A stretch of 64,000 nt of DNA from Pseudomonas sp. PD9R (GTDB lineage Bacteria; Pseudomonadota; Gammaproteobacteria; Pseudomonadales; Pseudomonadaceae), in assembly GCF_019200975.1 (NCBI RefSeq), contig NZ_JAHTMR010000007.1, positions 75,551 to 139,550 of the forward strand, in the 5' to 3' direction. Below, piece by piece: positions 30,940 through 39,663 of the stretch (its first letter is position 1; the number at the start of each line of letters is the position of its first letter). Below the pieces are notes generated by a model. The model was not told the DNA's origin and searched no databases. It saw only the letters and a program-made list of their open reading frames with translations. The translations under genes were made by a program, and so were the position numbers.

Positions 30940-32132
30940 CCGCCTACCTGAATGCTCTCGGAGTCATCTGTTCCTTGGGCCGTGACAAGGACGAAGTCGC
31001 GCGCAACCTGTTTGCCGGCGATTGCGCGGGGATGCGCAACGAAGCCGGTTGGGTGCCGGAGCGATCGTTGCCGGTGGGTGCGGTGCGTGGCGAACTGGCG
31101 GCAATTCCAGCCGAACTGCCCCGGCAACACAGCCGAAACAATCAATTGTTGCTGGAAGCCGCCCTGCAAATTCGTCAGGACATCGATCAAGCCATTCAGA
31201 CCTATGGCCGCGAGCGCATCGGTGTCGTTCTGGGCACCAGCACGTCGGGCATCGACGAAGCCAGCCAGGGCCTGGCCCATTTCATCCGCGAACAGCAGTT
31301 CCCTCCGGAATACGACTATCAGCAACAGGAGCTCGGCGCACCGGCGAATTTTCTTGCCGAGTGGCTGCAATTGCGTGGGCCGGCCTATGTGATTTCCACG
31401 GCCTGCACTTCCAGCGCCCGCGCACTGATGAGCGCCCAACGCCTGCTCGATCTTGGCGTGTGCGACGTGGTGCTGTGCGGCGGTGTCGATACCCTGTGCA
31501 AACTGACCCTCAATGGCTTTTCGGCGCTGGAAGCGGTGTCCGCGCAGCGCTGCAACCCATTTTCGCTGAACCGTAACGGCATCAACATCGGCGAAGCAGC
31601 CGTGCTGTTCCTGATGAGCAAACAGCCCGGCGACAGCCCGTCGATTGCCTTGCTCGGCAGCGGTGCCAGCTCCGATGCGCACCATATTTCTGCACCGGAA
31701 CCCTCCGGCCGTGGTGCCCAACAGGCAATGCGCAAAGCATTGAATCGCGCCGGACTGCAACCGCAACAAATCGGTTACCTGAACCTGCACGGCACCGCCA
31801 CTCAACACAACGACGCCATGGAAAGCCAGGCCGTCGCGGCGGTGTTCCCTGACGGAGTGCCGTGTTCTTCCACCAAACCCATGACTGGCCACACTCTCGG
31901 TGCGGCTGGCGCGCTGGAAGCGGCGTTCTGCTGGTTGAGCCTGAGCACGGGCAACCGCGAGCACGCCCTGCCGCCGCATGTCTGGGATGGCCAACCGGAC
32001 CCCGAACTTCCTGCGCTGAATTGGGTGACCCCGGCCACTCGCCTGGCGTCCACACATCCCCGCTACCTGATGAGCAACTCCTTCGCTTTCGGTGGTAACA
32101 ACGTCAGCCTGATTATCGGAGACGCCCCATGA
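30936..32132 (+). CDS. Beta-ketoacyl-ACP synthase (ApeO-type)
   Basis: A 398-residue full-length KS. Catalytic Cys157 lies in ISTACTSSARAL; the His residues are in NLHGTATQHND and KPMTGHTLGAAGALE. It probably condenses malonyl-ACP units during polyene elongation, perhaps as the catalytic partner of the chain length factor encoded first in the operon. Four-base overlaps on both sides. Confidence 0.9.
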   Translation: MTAYLNALGVICSLGRDKDEVARNLFAGDCAGMRNEAGWVPERSLPVGAVRGELAAIPAELPRQHSRNNQLLLEAALQIRQDIDQAIQTYGRERIGVVLGTSTSGIDEASQGLAHFIREQQFPPEYDYQQQELGAPANFLAEWLQLRGPAYVISTACTSSARALMSAQRLLDLGVCDVVLCGGVDTLCKLTLNGFSALEAVSAQRCNPFSLNRNGINIGEAAVLFLMSKQPGDSPSIALLGSGASSDAHHISAPEPSGRGAQQAMRKALNRAGLQPQQIGYLNLHGTATQHNDAMESQAVAAVFPDGVPCSSTKPMTGHTLGAAGALEAAFCWLSLSTGNREHALPPHVWDGQPDPELPALNWVTPATRLASTHPRYLMSNSFAFGGNNVSLIIGDAP

Positions 32133-32602
32133 TTGACTGGCCGCTCGCCGAACTGCTGCCGCACGCTGGCGACATGATCCTCATCGATGAGATCCTGGCG
32201 TTTGATGACGAGCAGATTTATACCCGTCTCACGGTCAAATCAGCCGGGCTGTTCAACCGTGCCGACGGCAGCCTGCCGGCCTGGGTCGGCATTGAACTGA
32301 TGGCGCAAAGCGTGGCCGCCTACGCCGGCTGTCGGGCGCGTCAGCGTGGCGATGCGGTGGAACTCGGCTTCCTGCTCGGCAGCCGCAAATTCGAATGCAA
32401 CGTCGAGCATTTTCCGGCCGGCACCGAGCTGACCATCCACGGCCTCCGCTCGCTGGAAGACGATAACGGCATGGGCGTGTTCGAATGCCACATCAACGCC
32501 CCTGGCATTCACGCCACCGCCCGTCTGAACGTGTACCGTCCGCCGCAGGCAGCTCAATATCTTTCTGAACCCGAAGGTTCTTCACAAGGAACGCAGCCAT
32601 GA
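32129..32602 (+). CDS. 3-hydroxyacyl-ACP dehydratase (ApeP-type hotdog)
   Basis: A 157-residue FabA/FabZ-like hotdog protein. LLPHAGDMILIDEI near residues 9-22 supplies the His, and LPAWVGIELMAQSVAAYAG near 49-67 the acidic residue region. It likely works with the ligase-fused hotdog domain encoded upstream, because APE systems use a pair of dehydratases. Overlaps the KS and ketoreductase genes by four bases each. Confidence 0.9.
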   Translation: MIDWPLAELLPHAGDMILIDEILAFDDEQIYTRLTVKSAGLFNRADGSLPAWVGIELMAQSVAAYAGCRARQRGDAVELGFLLGSRKFECNVEHFPAGTELTIHGLRSLEDDNGMGVFECHINAPGIHATARLNVYRPPQAAQYLSEPEGSSQGTQP

Positions 32603-33327
32603 CTGAATCCGTACTGGTCACCGGTTCCAGCCGTGGTATCGGCCGCGCCATCGCCCTGCGCCTGGCGCAGGCCGGGCATGACATCGTGCTGCATTGCCGC
32701 AGCGGCCTGGCAGACGCGCAAGCGGTGCAGGCTGAAATAGAAGCCTTGGGCCGCAACGCGCGAATCCTGCAATTCGACGTGTCCGACCGCGCCAGCTGCA
32801 AAGAAATTCTTGAAGCCGACGTGGACACCCACGGCGCCTACTACGGCGTGGTACTCAACGCCGGCCTGACGCGTGACGGTGCTTTTCCAGCGTTGAGCGA
32901 GGATGATTGGGATGTGGTGATGCGCACCAACCTCGATGGTTTCTACAACGTGCTGCACCCGGTGATGATGCCTATGATCCGTCGTCGCGCCTCCGGGCGG
33001 ATTGTCTGCATCACCTCGGTGTCCGGCTTGATTGGCAACCGTGGCCAGGTCAACTACAGCGCCTCGAAGGCCGGTCTGATCGGTGCGGCGAAGGCGCTGG
33101 CGATTGAATTGGGTAAACGCAAAATCACCGTCAACTGTGTCGCGCCCGGCCTGATCGACACGGCGATGCTTGATGAAAACGTGCCGGTGGAAGAGCTGAT
33201 GAAAATGATTCCTGCACAACGCATGGGCACCCCGGAAGAGGTGGCCAGCGCGGTGAATTTCCTGATGTCGGCGGAAGCCTCGTACATCACCCGGCAGGTT
33301 CTGGCCGTCAATGGAGGCCTGTGCTGA
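32599..33327 (+). CDS. 3-oxoacyl-ACP reductase, FabG family (ApeQ-type)
   Basis: A 242-residue short-chain dehydrogenase. TGSSRGIGRAIAL near residues 7-19 binds NADPH, LNAGLTRDG follows, and the catalytic Ser and YSASK (SVSGLIGN, VNYSASKAG) are intact. It reduces 3-ketoacyl-ACP in each elongation round. It lies in the KS-DH-KR-KS block typical of APE clusters. Confidence 0.95.
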   Translation: MTESVLVTGSSRGIGRAIALRLAQAGHDIVLHCRSGLADAQAVQAEIEALGRNARILQFDVSDRASCKEILEADVDTHGAYYGVVLNAGLTRDGAFPALSEDDWDVVMRTNLDGFYNVLHPVMMPMIRRRASGRIVCITSVSGLIGNRGQVNYSASKAGLIGAAKALAIELGKRKITVNCVAPGLIDTAMLDENVPVEELMKMIPAQRMGTPEEVASAVNFLMSAEASYITRQVLAVNGGLC

Positions 33328-34553
33328 TGAAGCGCGTTGTCGTCACCGGCATGGCCGGCATCACGTCCCTTGGCAGCGATTGGGAGACCATCGCCGGCAA
33401 CTTCGCGGCCAACCGCAGTGGCATTCGCCGCATGGACGAGTGGGATCGCTTTACCGAACTCAACACCCGACTGGCTGGCCCCATCGATGATTTCAAGGTG
33501 CCGAGCCACTGGACCCGCAAGCAACTGCGCAGCATGGGCCGGGTATCACGCTTGGCGGTCGGCGCGGCGGAACAAGCACTGACCGATGCCGGGTTGCTGG
33601 GCGACTCGTCGATCAAGGACGGGCGCATGGGCGTCGCGTGCGGCTCATCCACGGGTAGCACCGACGAGATCAAGGCATTCGGCAACATGCTGCTCAACTC
33701 GGTGGCGGAGGGCCTGAACGCCAACTCCTACGTGCGCATGATGCCGCACACCACGGCGGCGAATATCAGCATTTTCTTCGGCCTCACCGGCCGGCTGATT
33801 CCGACCTCCAGCGCCTGCACCAGCGGCAGCCAGGGCATCGGCTATGCCTATGAAGCAATCAAGTTCGGGCGTCTGCCGTTGATGCTCGCCGGTGGTGCCG
33901 AAGAACTGTGCCCGACCGAAGCCATGGTCTTCGACGCCCTCTACGCCACCAGTCTGAAAAACGACGCCCCGCAATCCAGCCCACGCCCTTACGACAAGGG
34001 CCGTGACGGGCTGGTGATCGGTGAAGGCGGCGGCATGCTGGTGCTTGAAGAACTGGAGCACGCCCTGGCCCGTGGCGCGCACATCCATGCCGAAATTGTC
34101 GGCTTCGGCAGCAACGCCGACGGCCAGCACACCACCCGTCCGGAACAAGTCACCATGCGCAGGGCCATGGAACTGGCGCTCGAAGACGCCGGGCTCAAGC
34201 CTTCGGACATCGGCTACGTCAACGGTCACGGCACCGCGACCGAACAAGGCGACATTGCCGAAACCATCGCGACCAGCAGCCTGTTCGGCGAACACATGCC
34301 AATCAGTTCGCAAAAAAGCTTCCTCGGCCACACCCTCGGTGCCTGCGGCGCACTGGAATCCTGGTTCAGCATCGAAATGATGAACCGCGACCTCTACGCC
34401 CACACCTTCAACCTCGACGAGGTCGACCCGCATTGCGGCAAGCTGGACTACCTGCGCGGCGAGTTCCGGCAGATGAGTAATCAGTATGTGATGAACAATA
34501 ACTTTGCGTTTGGCGGGGTAAATACTTCGCTGATTTTCAAGCGCTGGTCGTAA
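33327..34553 (+). CDS. Beta-ketoacyl-ACP synthase II-like (ApeR-type)
   Basis: A 408-residue KS and the last gene of the operon. Catalytic Cys164 is in TSSACTSGSQ; the His residues are in NGHGTATEQGD and QKSFLGHTLGACGALE. In APE systems the second KS may start the chain on the aryl primer or complement elongation. ATG 33327 shares one base with the ketoreductase stop and is preceded by GGAGG; an in-frame GTG lies at 33321. Two different KS enzymes plus a chain length factor are thus encoded. Confidence 0.92.
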   Translation: MKRVVVTGMAGITSLGSDWETIAGNFAANRSGIRRMDEWDRFTELNTRLAGPIDDFKVPSHWTRKQLRSMGRVSRLAVGAAEQALTDAGLLGDSSIKDGRMGVACGSSTGSTDEIKAFGNMLLNSVAEGLNANSYVRMMPHTTAANISIFFGLTGRLIPTSSACTSGSQGIGYAYEAIKFGRLPLMLAGGAEELCPTEAMVFDALYATSLKNDAPQSSPRPYDKGRDGLVIGEGGGMLVLEELEHALARGAHIHAEIVGFGSNADGQHTTRPEQVTMRRAMELALEDAGLKPSDIGYVNGHGTATEQGDIAETIATSSLFGEHMPISSQKSFLGHTLGACGALESWFSIEMMNRDLYAHTFNLDEVDPHCGKLDYLRGEFRQMSNQYVMNNNFAFGGVNTSLIFKRWS

Positions 34554-34563
34554 AAGCAAAATC

Positions 34564-34633
34564 AAAAGATCGCAGCCTTCGGCAGCTCCTACACTGATCC
34601 ATGTAGGAGCTGCCGCAGGCTGCGATCTTTTCA
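34564..34633. repeat. REP pair at the end of the APE operon
   Basis: Family-1 inverted arms aaaagatcgcagccttcggc and complement with a 10-base loop, starting 10 bases after the stop and ending in gatctttt. It probably works as the operon terminator, between convergent genes. Confidence 0.82.
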
Positions 34634-34710
34634 TTTCCTCAGCAAAAAATGACACAACCGGAAAACGGGATTTCGCAGGCGCGAAACTGGGATCCTCTCT
34701 GAACGGTCGC

Positions 34711-34971
34711 TCAGAAACGAGGTTTAAAGCCAGGCAGGCCGTTGGCCAAGCACCAAGCCTGAATTATTTGCACGACGCCTTTTGCTGAGCTGTCAGAACC
34801 ATTCTCAGGGTAATAGATCAGATCAGAACCACCTGCACCCGCAGCAAGGCTGTTCAGGTGTTCTACCAATCCAGCCTGATAATCCTCTGTCCCTTCACAG
34901 TCTTTTATAGATTGAATCAATGCTTTGAACTGGTCTTCGGTGTAATCAGAAAGTGCGCCCTTAAGCTTCAT
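34711..34971 (-). CDS. Colicin/pyocin DNase immunity protein (second, distal copy)
   Basis: An 86-residue acidic protein of the Im2/Im7/Im8/Im9 family. LSDYTEDQFKALIQSI forms the first helix and SDLIYYPENGSDSS the conserved YYPE toxin-contact loop. It shares the C-terminal GLPGFKPRF with the neighbouring immunity protein but differs in the variable specificity helix. ATG 34971 is preceded by GGAG. There is no second toxin gene, so it is an extra immunity, either protecting against related bacteriocins or left from a lost toxin. Confidence 0.9.
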   Translation of the reverse strand: MKLKGALSDYTEDQFKALIQSIKDCEGTEDYQAGLVEHLNSLAAGAGGSDLIYYPENGSDSSAKGVVQIIQAWCLANGLPGFKPRF

Positions 34972-35091
34972 CACTGAGTCTCCATATGAGTCAAACCTGC
35001 GTCACGCCTTAACCAACATCTGGGACCACCTCCGACGCACCACGGACATTTGGCGTGATAGTCACCGGTGAGAAACATTGGATCAGAAGTA

Positions 35092-35135
35092 CAATGCTGT
35101 TCAGTTAAGCACTAACAATTAACTGAGCAGCATTG
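35092..35135 (-). terminator. Hairpin after the first immunity gene
   Basis: CAATGCTGttCAGTTAA pairs with TTAACTGagCAGCATTG around a loop of about ten bases, just after the stop at 35139 on the minus strand. There is no T-run after it, so it may be a weak terminator or an RNA end-protecting structure between the two immunity genes. Confidence 0.5.
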
Positions 35136-35138
35136 CGA

Positions 35139-35399
35139 TTAAAACCGCGGTTTAAAACCTTGTAGACCGTTAGCTTCGCGCCATTTCTTCACAGTTTCAG
35201 TGATGCCTTCATTTGAATTATCCGCTCCGTGCTCAGGGTAGTAGATCAGGTCACTGCCATCAGGGTGGCCTGTGAGCTGCCTGAATTGTTCTAGAAGTTC
35301 ACCTAGAACTTCGTCTGACGCGCTTTTGTTTGCCGCACGTATTTTTTGTATGAAGCGAATAAACTCAGCTTCGGTGTAATCAGAGATACTTTTTTTCAT
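35139..35399 (-). CDS. Cognate DNase immunity protein
   Basis: An 86-residue Im9-family protein (ISDYTEAEFIRFIQKI; SDLIYYPEHGADNS) that should bind and inhibit the DNase domain of the bacteriocin encoded directly upstream. Its ATG overlaps the bacteriocin stop by ATGA, so toxin and immunity are made together. The short variable region near residues 22-40 sets specificity. Confidence 0.93.
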   Translation of the reverse strand: MKKSISDYTEAEFIRFIQKIRAANKSASDEVLGELLEQFRQLTGHPDGSDLIYYPEHGADNSNEGITETVKKWREANGLQGFKPRF

Positions 35400-36796
35400 A
35401 GATCCACTTTTCGGTGATTGGCTATGTGGTTTCTAGGAGTATTGGCCCTTAGATTATCCACGTCATACACGGCTCCGCCGTCAGCAATACGCTCAACGTG
35501 GTGCAACTCGAAGGTACTTCTTTTCCCTACGGTATCTTTATCGCGAGCAGTTGGTGCATAGCCTGACTTTATACGGTCTAAATTGTCTTCATTAAATTGG
35601 CGACTCAGCTCAGGGTCGTCTGCTACTGCTTTCCAAAACGCCTTCCTAAACGCATCGAAACTAGAAAACTCACGACCTCTGAGTTGGTCGGCAATCCGTG
35701 TTGGAACTGGGGAACCCTCTCCGACACCTGCCCCGGCCAACCAAATCCCCATCACATCTTGCCCAACACCCGTAACCACACCCGGCGCACCGCGCACGTT
35801 GAGCGAGATATAGACCGGCAGGATTTGCGGCTGGCCCGGGAACCAGATAATGGCATCCCGGAAGTCCGCCGGGTTTGCCGGATGCTCATAACGTTGCTCG
35901 GCCTGTTCGGCTACGGGAAAGACGAACGCGGCAGGTAATTGCGGGGCACCTTCCAGCGCTGGAATGCCCAGCAACCTGCTGGTATCGACGGAGGGTGTCC
36001 AGATCAACTCTACGCCGTCGCCCAGATCCGCGACGAGTTGATCACCGCGCGCGGTTGCGGCAATCACCGGGACACTTCGCCACGCGGAGTTGTTACCGGT
36101 GTACACCCCGAACGCACTGACCGATTCCCCGGGCAGGTGTTTGACGTTGACTCGTACACCGATGTTAGCCATGGTCAGATTGGCGAATTCTTCGGTGCTG
36201 TAAAACGCGGTGTCAGACGCAAAGGCATTGGGCCAGAGCATGGCGACGGTGCCAGCCATGCCACCTGCGACAACGCCTGTGGTGATAGCAATATCGGCCA
36301 ATCCCAGCGACATGGAGCCGCCAAGTCGCCCCGCCAAGGTCAATGCGGTGGCTGAGCCGCCAATCAATTGGAGCGGTGTACCCGCCGAGGTGATGGCCTC
36401 ACGGGTGCTGAGCACTGCGTAGGTGCCGTAATTGTCCAGGCTCTCAAAAGGAGCAGTACCGTTCGGATGGCAGACCTGCCCCATAGCCACGCTGGTGGAT
36501 TTGGCGAATGTGCAGTCCTGACTGTGAGGTAATTTCAGTTGCTCGGCTTTTTCACGTTCGTCACAGGGGCGAAGGAATTCATCTTGTCGAGCACGCTCGG
36601 CTTTTTGAAGCGCTTCGTATCGACGTGTAACTTCCTTTTGTTCCCGCTCACGTGCTAAGGCAGTTTTTACTTTGGTGGGCCTGGATGGTTCCATTTCGCG
36701 TGGTAAAACACGAATGACATAGGGCCATGTTTTAGACCGTATCAAGCCTCGGCGCTTGAGCGATTCATCACTTTCCTCAGACAACTTCTGGGACAT
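35396..36796 (-). CDS. S-type pyocin/colicin-like HNH DNase bacteriocin
   Basis: A 466-residue bacteriocin. Residues about 75-330 carry the S-type pyocin middle region (CTFAKSTSVAMG to LGDGVELIWTPSVD). The C-terminal ~130 residues match the colicin E9-type nuclease: PVPTRIADQLRGREFSSFDA, then FELHHVERIADGG and YDVDNLRANTPRNHIANH with all HNH histidines. The N-terminus is a charged helical segment (REREQKEVTRRYEALQKAER), and no long receptor-binding coiled coil is present, so the uptake route is unclear. The start is ATG 36796 with GGAG upstream; an ATG at 36814 would add six residues. There is no lysis gene; the gene pairs with an overlapping immunity gene. Confidence 0.92.
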   Translation of the reverse strand: MSQKLSEESDESLKRRGLIRSKTWPYVIRVLPREMEPSRPTKVKTALAREREQKEVTRRYEALQKAERARQDEFLRPCDEREKAEQLKLPHSQDCTFAKSTSVAMGQVCHPNGTAPFESLDNYGTYAVLSTREAITSAGTPLQLIGGSATALTLAGRLGGSMSLGLADIAITTGVVAGGMAGTVAMLWPNAFASDTAFYSTEEFANLTMANIGVRVNVKHLPGESVSAFGVYTGNNSAWRSVPVIAATARGDQLVADLGDGVELIWTPSVDTSRLLGIPALEGAPQLPAAFVFPVAEQAEQRYEHPANPADFRDAIIWFPGQPQILPVYISLNVRGAPGVVTGVGQDVMGIWLAGAGVGEGSPVPTRIADQLRGREFSSFDAFRKAFWKAVADDPELSRQFNEDNLDRIKSGYAPTARDKDTVGKRSTFELHHVERIADGGAVYDVDNLRANTPRNHIANHRKVDL

Positions 36797-36935
36797 TATC
36801 GGCACTCCATCCAAGTCAAATCCATTTGTGAGGGCCGAAAAGTAGTTGCAGAAAGTCAGTGTTCAAGCACTGGTTGATAACGATTTTTATTGAGTGAGTC
36901 AGATAGCCGCAAAGTGAAGCGATGCTGGGCCGCGC

Positions 36936-36951
36936 CTGTAAAACTGTTCAT
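36936..36951 (-). promoter_or_regulatory. Imperfect LexA-box-like sequence
   Basis: On the minus strand ATGAACAGTTTTACAG matches the CTG-N10-CAG SOS box with one substitution in the left triplet, about 140 bases upstream of the bacteriocin start. DNase bacteriocins are commonly SOS-controlled. Weak match; prediction only. Confidence 0.25.
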
Positions 36952-37253
36952 CGCTGGGGTGATCTTTGAACCACAGGGTCATGGCAGGAGACCTGTCTAT
37001 CAGATAATCCCTGAAGCCTATCAGCCATAGACCCGCTCAGATCACGCAGGCCAAAAATCAGAAATTGTTGGCAGACGAGATGTTCCGAGTGCGAGGAAAT
37101 TGCTTTGAGGTAGGTAGGAAATATCCTCAAACGCCAATTTCATTGTCGGAAGCGCTTGGTTATTCACATCAAAAACTCCACCTGTAATCGCCCACCGAAT
37201 GGCATTTACAGCATCCGTCTGTCCTCGCAGGTCAAGTCGCTATTGAGGGCGCT

Positions 37254-37350
37254 TTGGCGAGCAAGCTCGCTCCCACAGTAGATCGGTGGCGGGACACAAA
37301 TCTTGTGCACATCGCCGGTCCCTGTGGGAGCGAGCCTGCTCGCGATTGAC
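37254..37350. repeat. REP pair, family 2
   Basis: Inverted arms ggcgagcaagctcgctccca and tgtgggagcgagcctgctcg, with about 50 bases between, just downstream of the LysR gene stop. Confidence 0.8.
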
Positions 37351-37360
37351 TGCGCAGCAG

Positions 37361-38263
37361 TCACGCTTTCAGCGGCTCCACCTTACGCGTCAGCAACTCC
37401 ACAAAGGCCTTGGCCATCGCCGACTTTTGGTCCTTGCGCTGTACCAGCCAAACCGCCGACACCGCCGCCGAATCGAGCAATGGCCGATACACCACACCAT
37501 CAATACGCATCCGCTGATACGACGCCGGCAACACCGACACCCCAAGCCCCGCAGCCACCAGACCAATGATGGTCATCGCCTCGCCGGCTTCCTGGGCGAA
37601 GTGCGGGCTGAAGCCGGCGTCCCGGGCCAGGCTGAGCAATTGCGCGTACAAGCCACTGCCATAGCTGCGCGGGAAAAATACGAAAGGTTCGAGCGCCAGC
37701 GCCGACAGGAACAAGCCCTCTTCGCTGTCATTGACCAGCGGGTGTTTGGAACTGAGCACCGCCACCAATGGCTCGCGCATCAGCTCCACGACGCTGAGGG
37801 AATCAGGCAGGCCTAACGGTCGCATGATCCCGACCTCGATCGATTCGTCCACCAGCGCATCGGCCACCTGGGTACTGCTCATTTCCCGCAGGTTCAAGTG
37901 CACCGCCGGAAAGCGCTGTCGGAACGAAAAAATCGCCTGGGGAATCGTCGAGTTGAACGGCGCCGATGACGTGAAGCCGATTTTCAATTCTCCCAACTCG
38001 CCCAACTGCGCCCGTCGCGCGACATCCGCCGCTTTGTCGACCTGCGCCAGCACCAGCCGCGCCTCTTCAAGGAACAGCCGACCGGCCTCGCTCAGCTCGA
38101 CCCGACGATTGGTACGCTCGAATAACCGCGCGCCGACCTCTTGTTCCAGTGCCTGAATCTGCTGGCTCAGCGGTGGCTGCGAGATGCCCAGCACCTGTGC
38201 GGCGCGGCCAAAATGCAGTTCTTCGGCGACAGCGATGAAGTAGCGCAGATGACGCAATTCCAT
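37361..38263 (-). CDS. LysR-family transcriptional regulator
   Basis: A 300-residue LysR protein. The winged helix-turn-helix (residues 1-60; HFGRAAQVLGISQPPLSQQI) is followed by the effector-binding domain (ELKIGFTSSAPFNSTIP onward). It is divergent from the MFS gene across 120 bases, the usual arrangement of a LysR activator and its target transporter. The ligand is unknown. Confidence 0.93.
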   Translation of the reverse strand: MELRHLRYFIAVAEELHFGRAAQVLGISQPPLSQQIQALEQEVGARLFERTNRRVELSEAGRLFLEEARLVLAQVDKAADVARRAQLGELGELKIGFTSSAPFNSTIPQAIFSFRQRFPAVHLNLREMSSTQVADALVDESIEVGIMRPLGLPDSLSVVELMREPLVAVLSSKHPLVNDSEEGLFLSALALEPFVFFPRSYGSGLYAQLLSLARDAGFSPHFAQEAGEAMTIIGLVAAGLGVSVLPASYQRMRIDGVVYRPLLDSAAVSAVWLVQRKDQKSAMAKAFVELLTRKVEPLKA

Positions 38264-38382
38264 GGGATTTCCATTAGGTCGTAAAAGCTATCAAACAGGT
38301 CGAACAATATATTGGATTGAATCATTAGCCAGCTATATGATTTTTCCATTGCCTGCCCGGCTGCGCCCCTTCGAGGTCCAAC

Positions 38383-39663
38383 GTGAAAACTGCTGTTGCT
38401 CCACTTGCCCATGAAGTTCCGCCCTCAGCACTGGACGATGTCGCCATTGAACTGAAGGAAATCTTTATCGAAAAAGGCACGCCGGCGTTCATGCGCACGG
38501 TACTGGCGCTGTTCTGCGGCGGCTTCGCGACCTTCGCCCTGCTGTATTGCGTGCAGCCGATGATGCCGCTGTTGTCCCACGAGTATTCCATCAATGCTGC
38601 GCAGAGCAGCCTCATCCTCTCGGTGGCCACCGGCATGCTCGCCATCGGCCTGCTGATCACCGGCCCCATCTCCGACCGCGTCGGGCGTAAACCAGTGATG
38701 GTCGCCGCATTGTTCGCCGCGGCGCTGTGCACCATGGCCAGCGCGATGATGCCGAGCTGGCATGGCGTGTTGGCGATGCGCGCGCTGATCGGCTTGTCGT
38801 TGAGCGGCCTGGCGGCGGTGGCCATGACCTATCTGAGCGAGGAAATTCACCCGCAGCACATCGGTTTGGCGATGGGCCTCTACATCGGCGGCAACGCCAT
38901 CGGCGGCATGTGCGGGCGATTGATTACCGGGGTGTTGATCGACTTTGTGAGCTGGCATACGGCGATGCTGGTGATCGGCGGGCTGGCGCTGATTGCGGCG
39001 GCGGTGTTCTGGAAGATCCTCCCGGAATCACGCAACTTTCGCGCCCGTTCGCTACACCCGCGCAGCCTGCTCGACGGCTTCACCATGCACTTTCGCGATG
39101 CCGGGCTGCCGCTGCTGTTTCTCGAAGCCTTTGTGCTGATGGGCGCATTTGTCACCCTGTTCAACTACATCGGTTATCGTCTGTTGGCCGAGCCGTACCA
39201 CATGGAACAGGCCTTCGTCGGGCTGCTGTCGGTGGTGTACCTCTCGGGCATCTACAGTTCGGCGAAAATCGGCTCCCTGGCCGACAAACTGGGCCGGCGC
39301 AAAGTGCTCTGGAGCACCATCGTGCTGATGATCGCCGGCCTCGCCCTGACCCTGTTCACGCCGCTGCCGCTGGTGATCGTCGGCATGCTGATTTTCACCT
39401 TCGGCTTCTTCGGCGCGCATTCGGTGGCCAGCAGCTGGATCGGCCGCCGCGCCACCAAGGCCAAAGGGCAAGCGTCTTCGTTGTATCTGTTCAGCTACTA
39501 CGCCGGATCGAGCATTGCCGGTACGGCGGGTGGCGTGTTCTGGCACTTGGGCGGCTGGAACGGGATTGGCTTGTTCATCGGCGGGTTGCTGGTGGTCGCG
39601 CTGGTGGTCGCGCTGAAACTGGCGAAGTTGCCGCCGTTACCGGGAAGCGGCACAACTACCTAA
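38383..39663 (+). CDS. MFS transporter (YnfM-like)
   Basis: A 426-residue major facilitator protein with 12 hydrophobic helices. The loop 2-3 signature GPISDRVGRKPVM and the loop 8-9 GSLADKLGRRKVLW are clear. The N-terminal ~45 residues are cytoplasmic. The start is a GTG with GAGG seven bases upstream. It is probably an efflux pump controlled by the divergent LysR protein. Its end overlaps the convergent gspM end by eight bases. Confidence 0.9.
   Translation: MKTAVAPLAHEVPPSALDDVAIELKEIFIEKGTPAFMRTVLALFCGGFATFALLYCVQPMMPLLSHEYSINAAQSSLILSVATGMLAIGLLITGPISDRVGRKPVMVAALFAAALCTMASAMMPSWHGVLAMRALIGLSLSGLAAVAMTYLSEEIHPQHIGLAMGLYIGGNAIGGMCGRLITGVLIDFVSWHTAMLVIGGLALIAAAVFWKILPESRNFRARSLHPRSLLDGFTMHFRDAGLPLLFLEAFVLMGAFVTLFNYIGYRLLAEPYHMEQAFVGLLSVVYLSGIYSSAKIGSLADKLGRRKVLWSTIVLMIAGLALTLFTPLPLVIVGMLIFTFGFFGAHSVASSWIGRRATKAKGQASSLYLFSYYAGSSIAGTAGGVFWHLGGWNGIGLFIGGLLVVALVVALKLAKLPPLPGSGTTT

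Larger units (their letters stand above)
36797..37360. other. Gene-poor region upstream of the bacteriocin
   Basis: About 560 bases. It contains an imperfect LexA-like box (36936-36951), a hairpin tttgagg/cctcaaa (37104-37131), and a family-2 REP pair (37254-37350). Short open frames on either strand have no recognisable product. The AT content is higher than in the flanking core genes, consistent with an accessory insertion. Confidence 0.5.

Noticed and set aside
36948..37130. A 60-residue minus-strand frame upstream of the bacteriocin
   Set aside because: No ribosome binding site, no family resemblance, and it overlaps likely control DNA.
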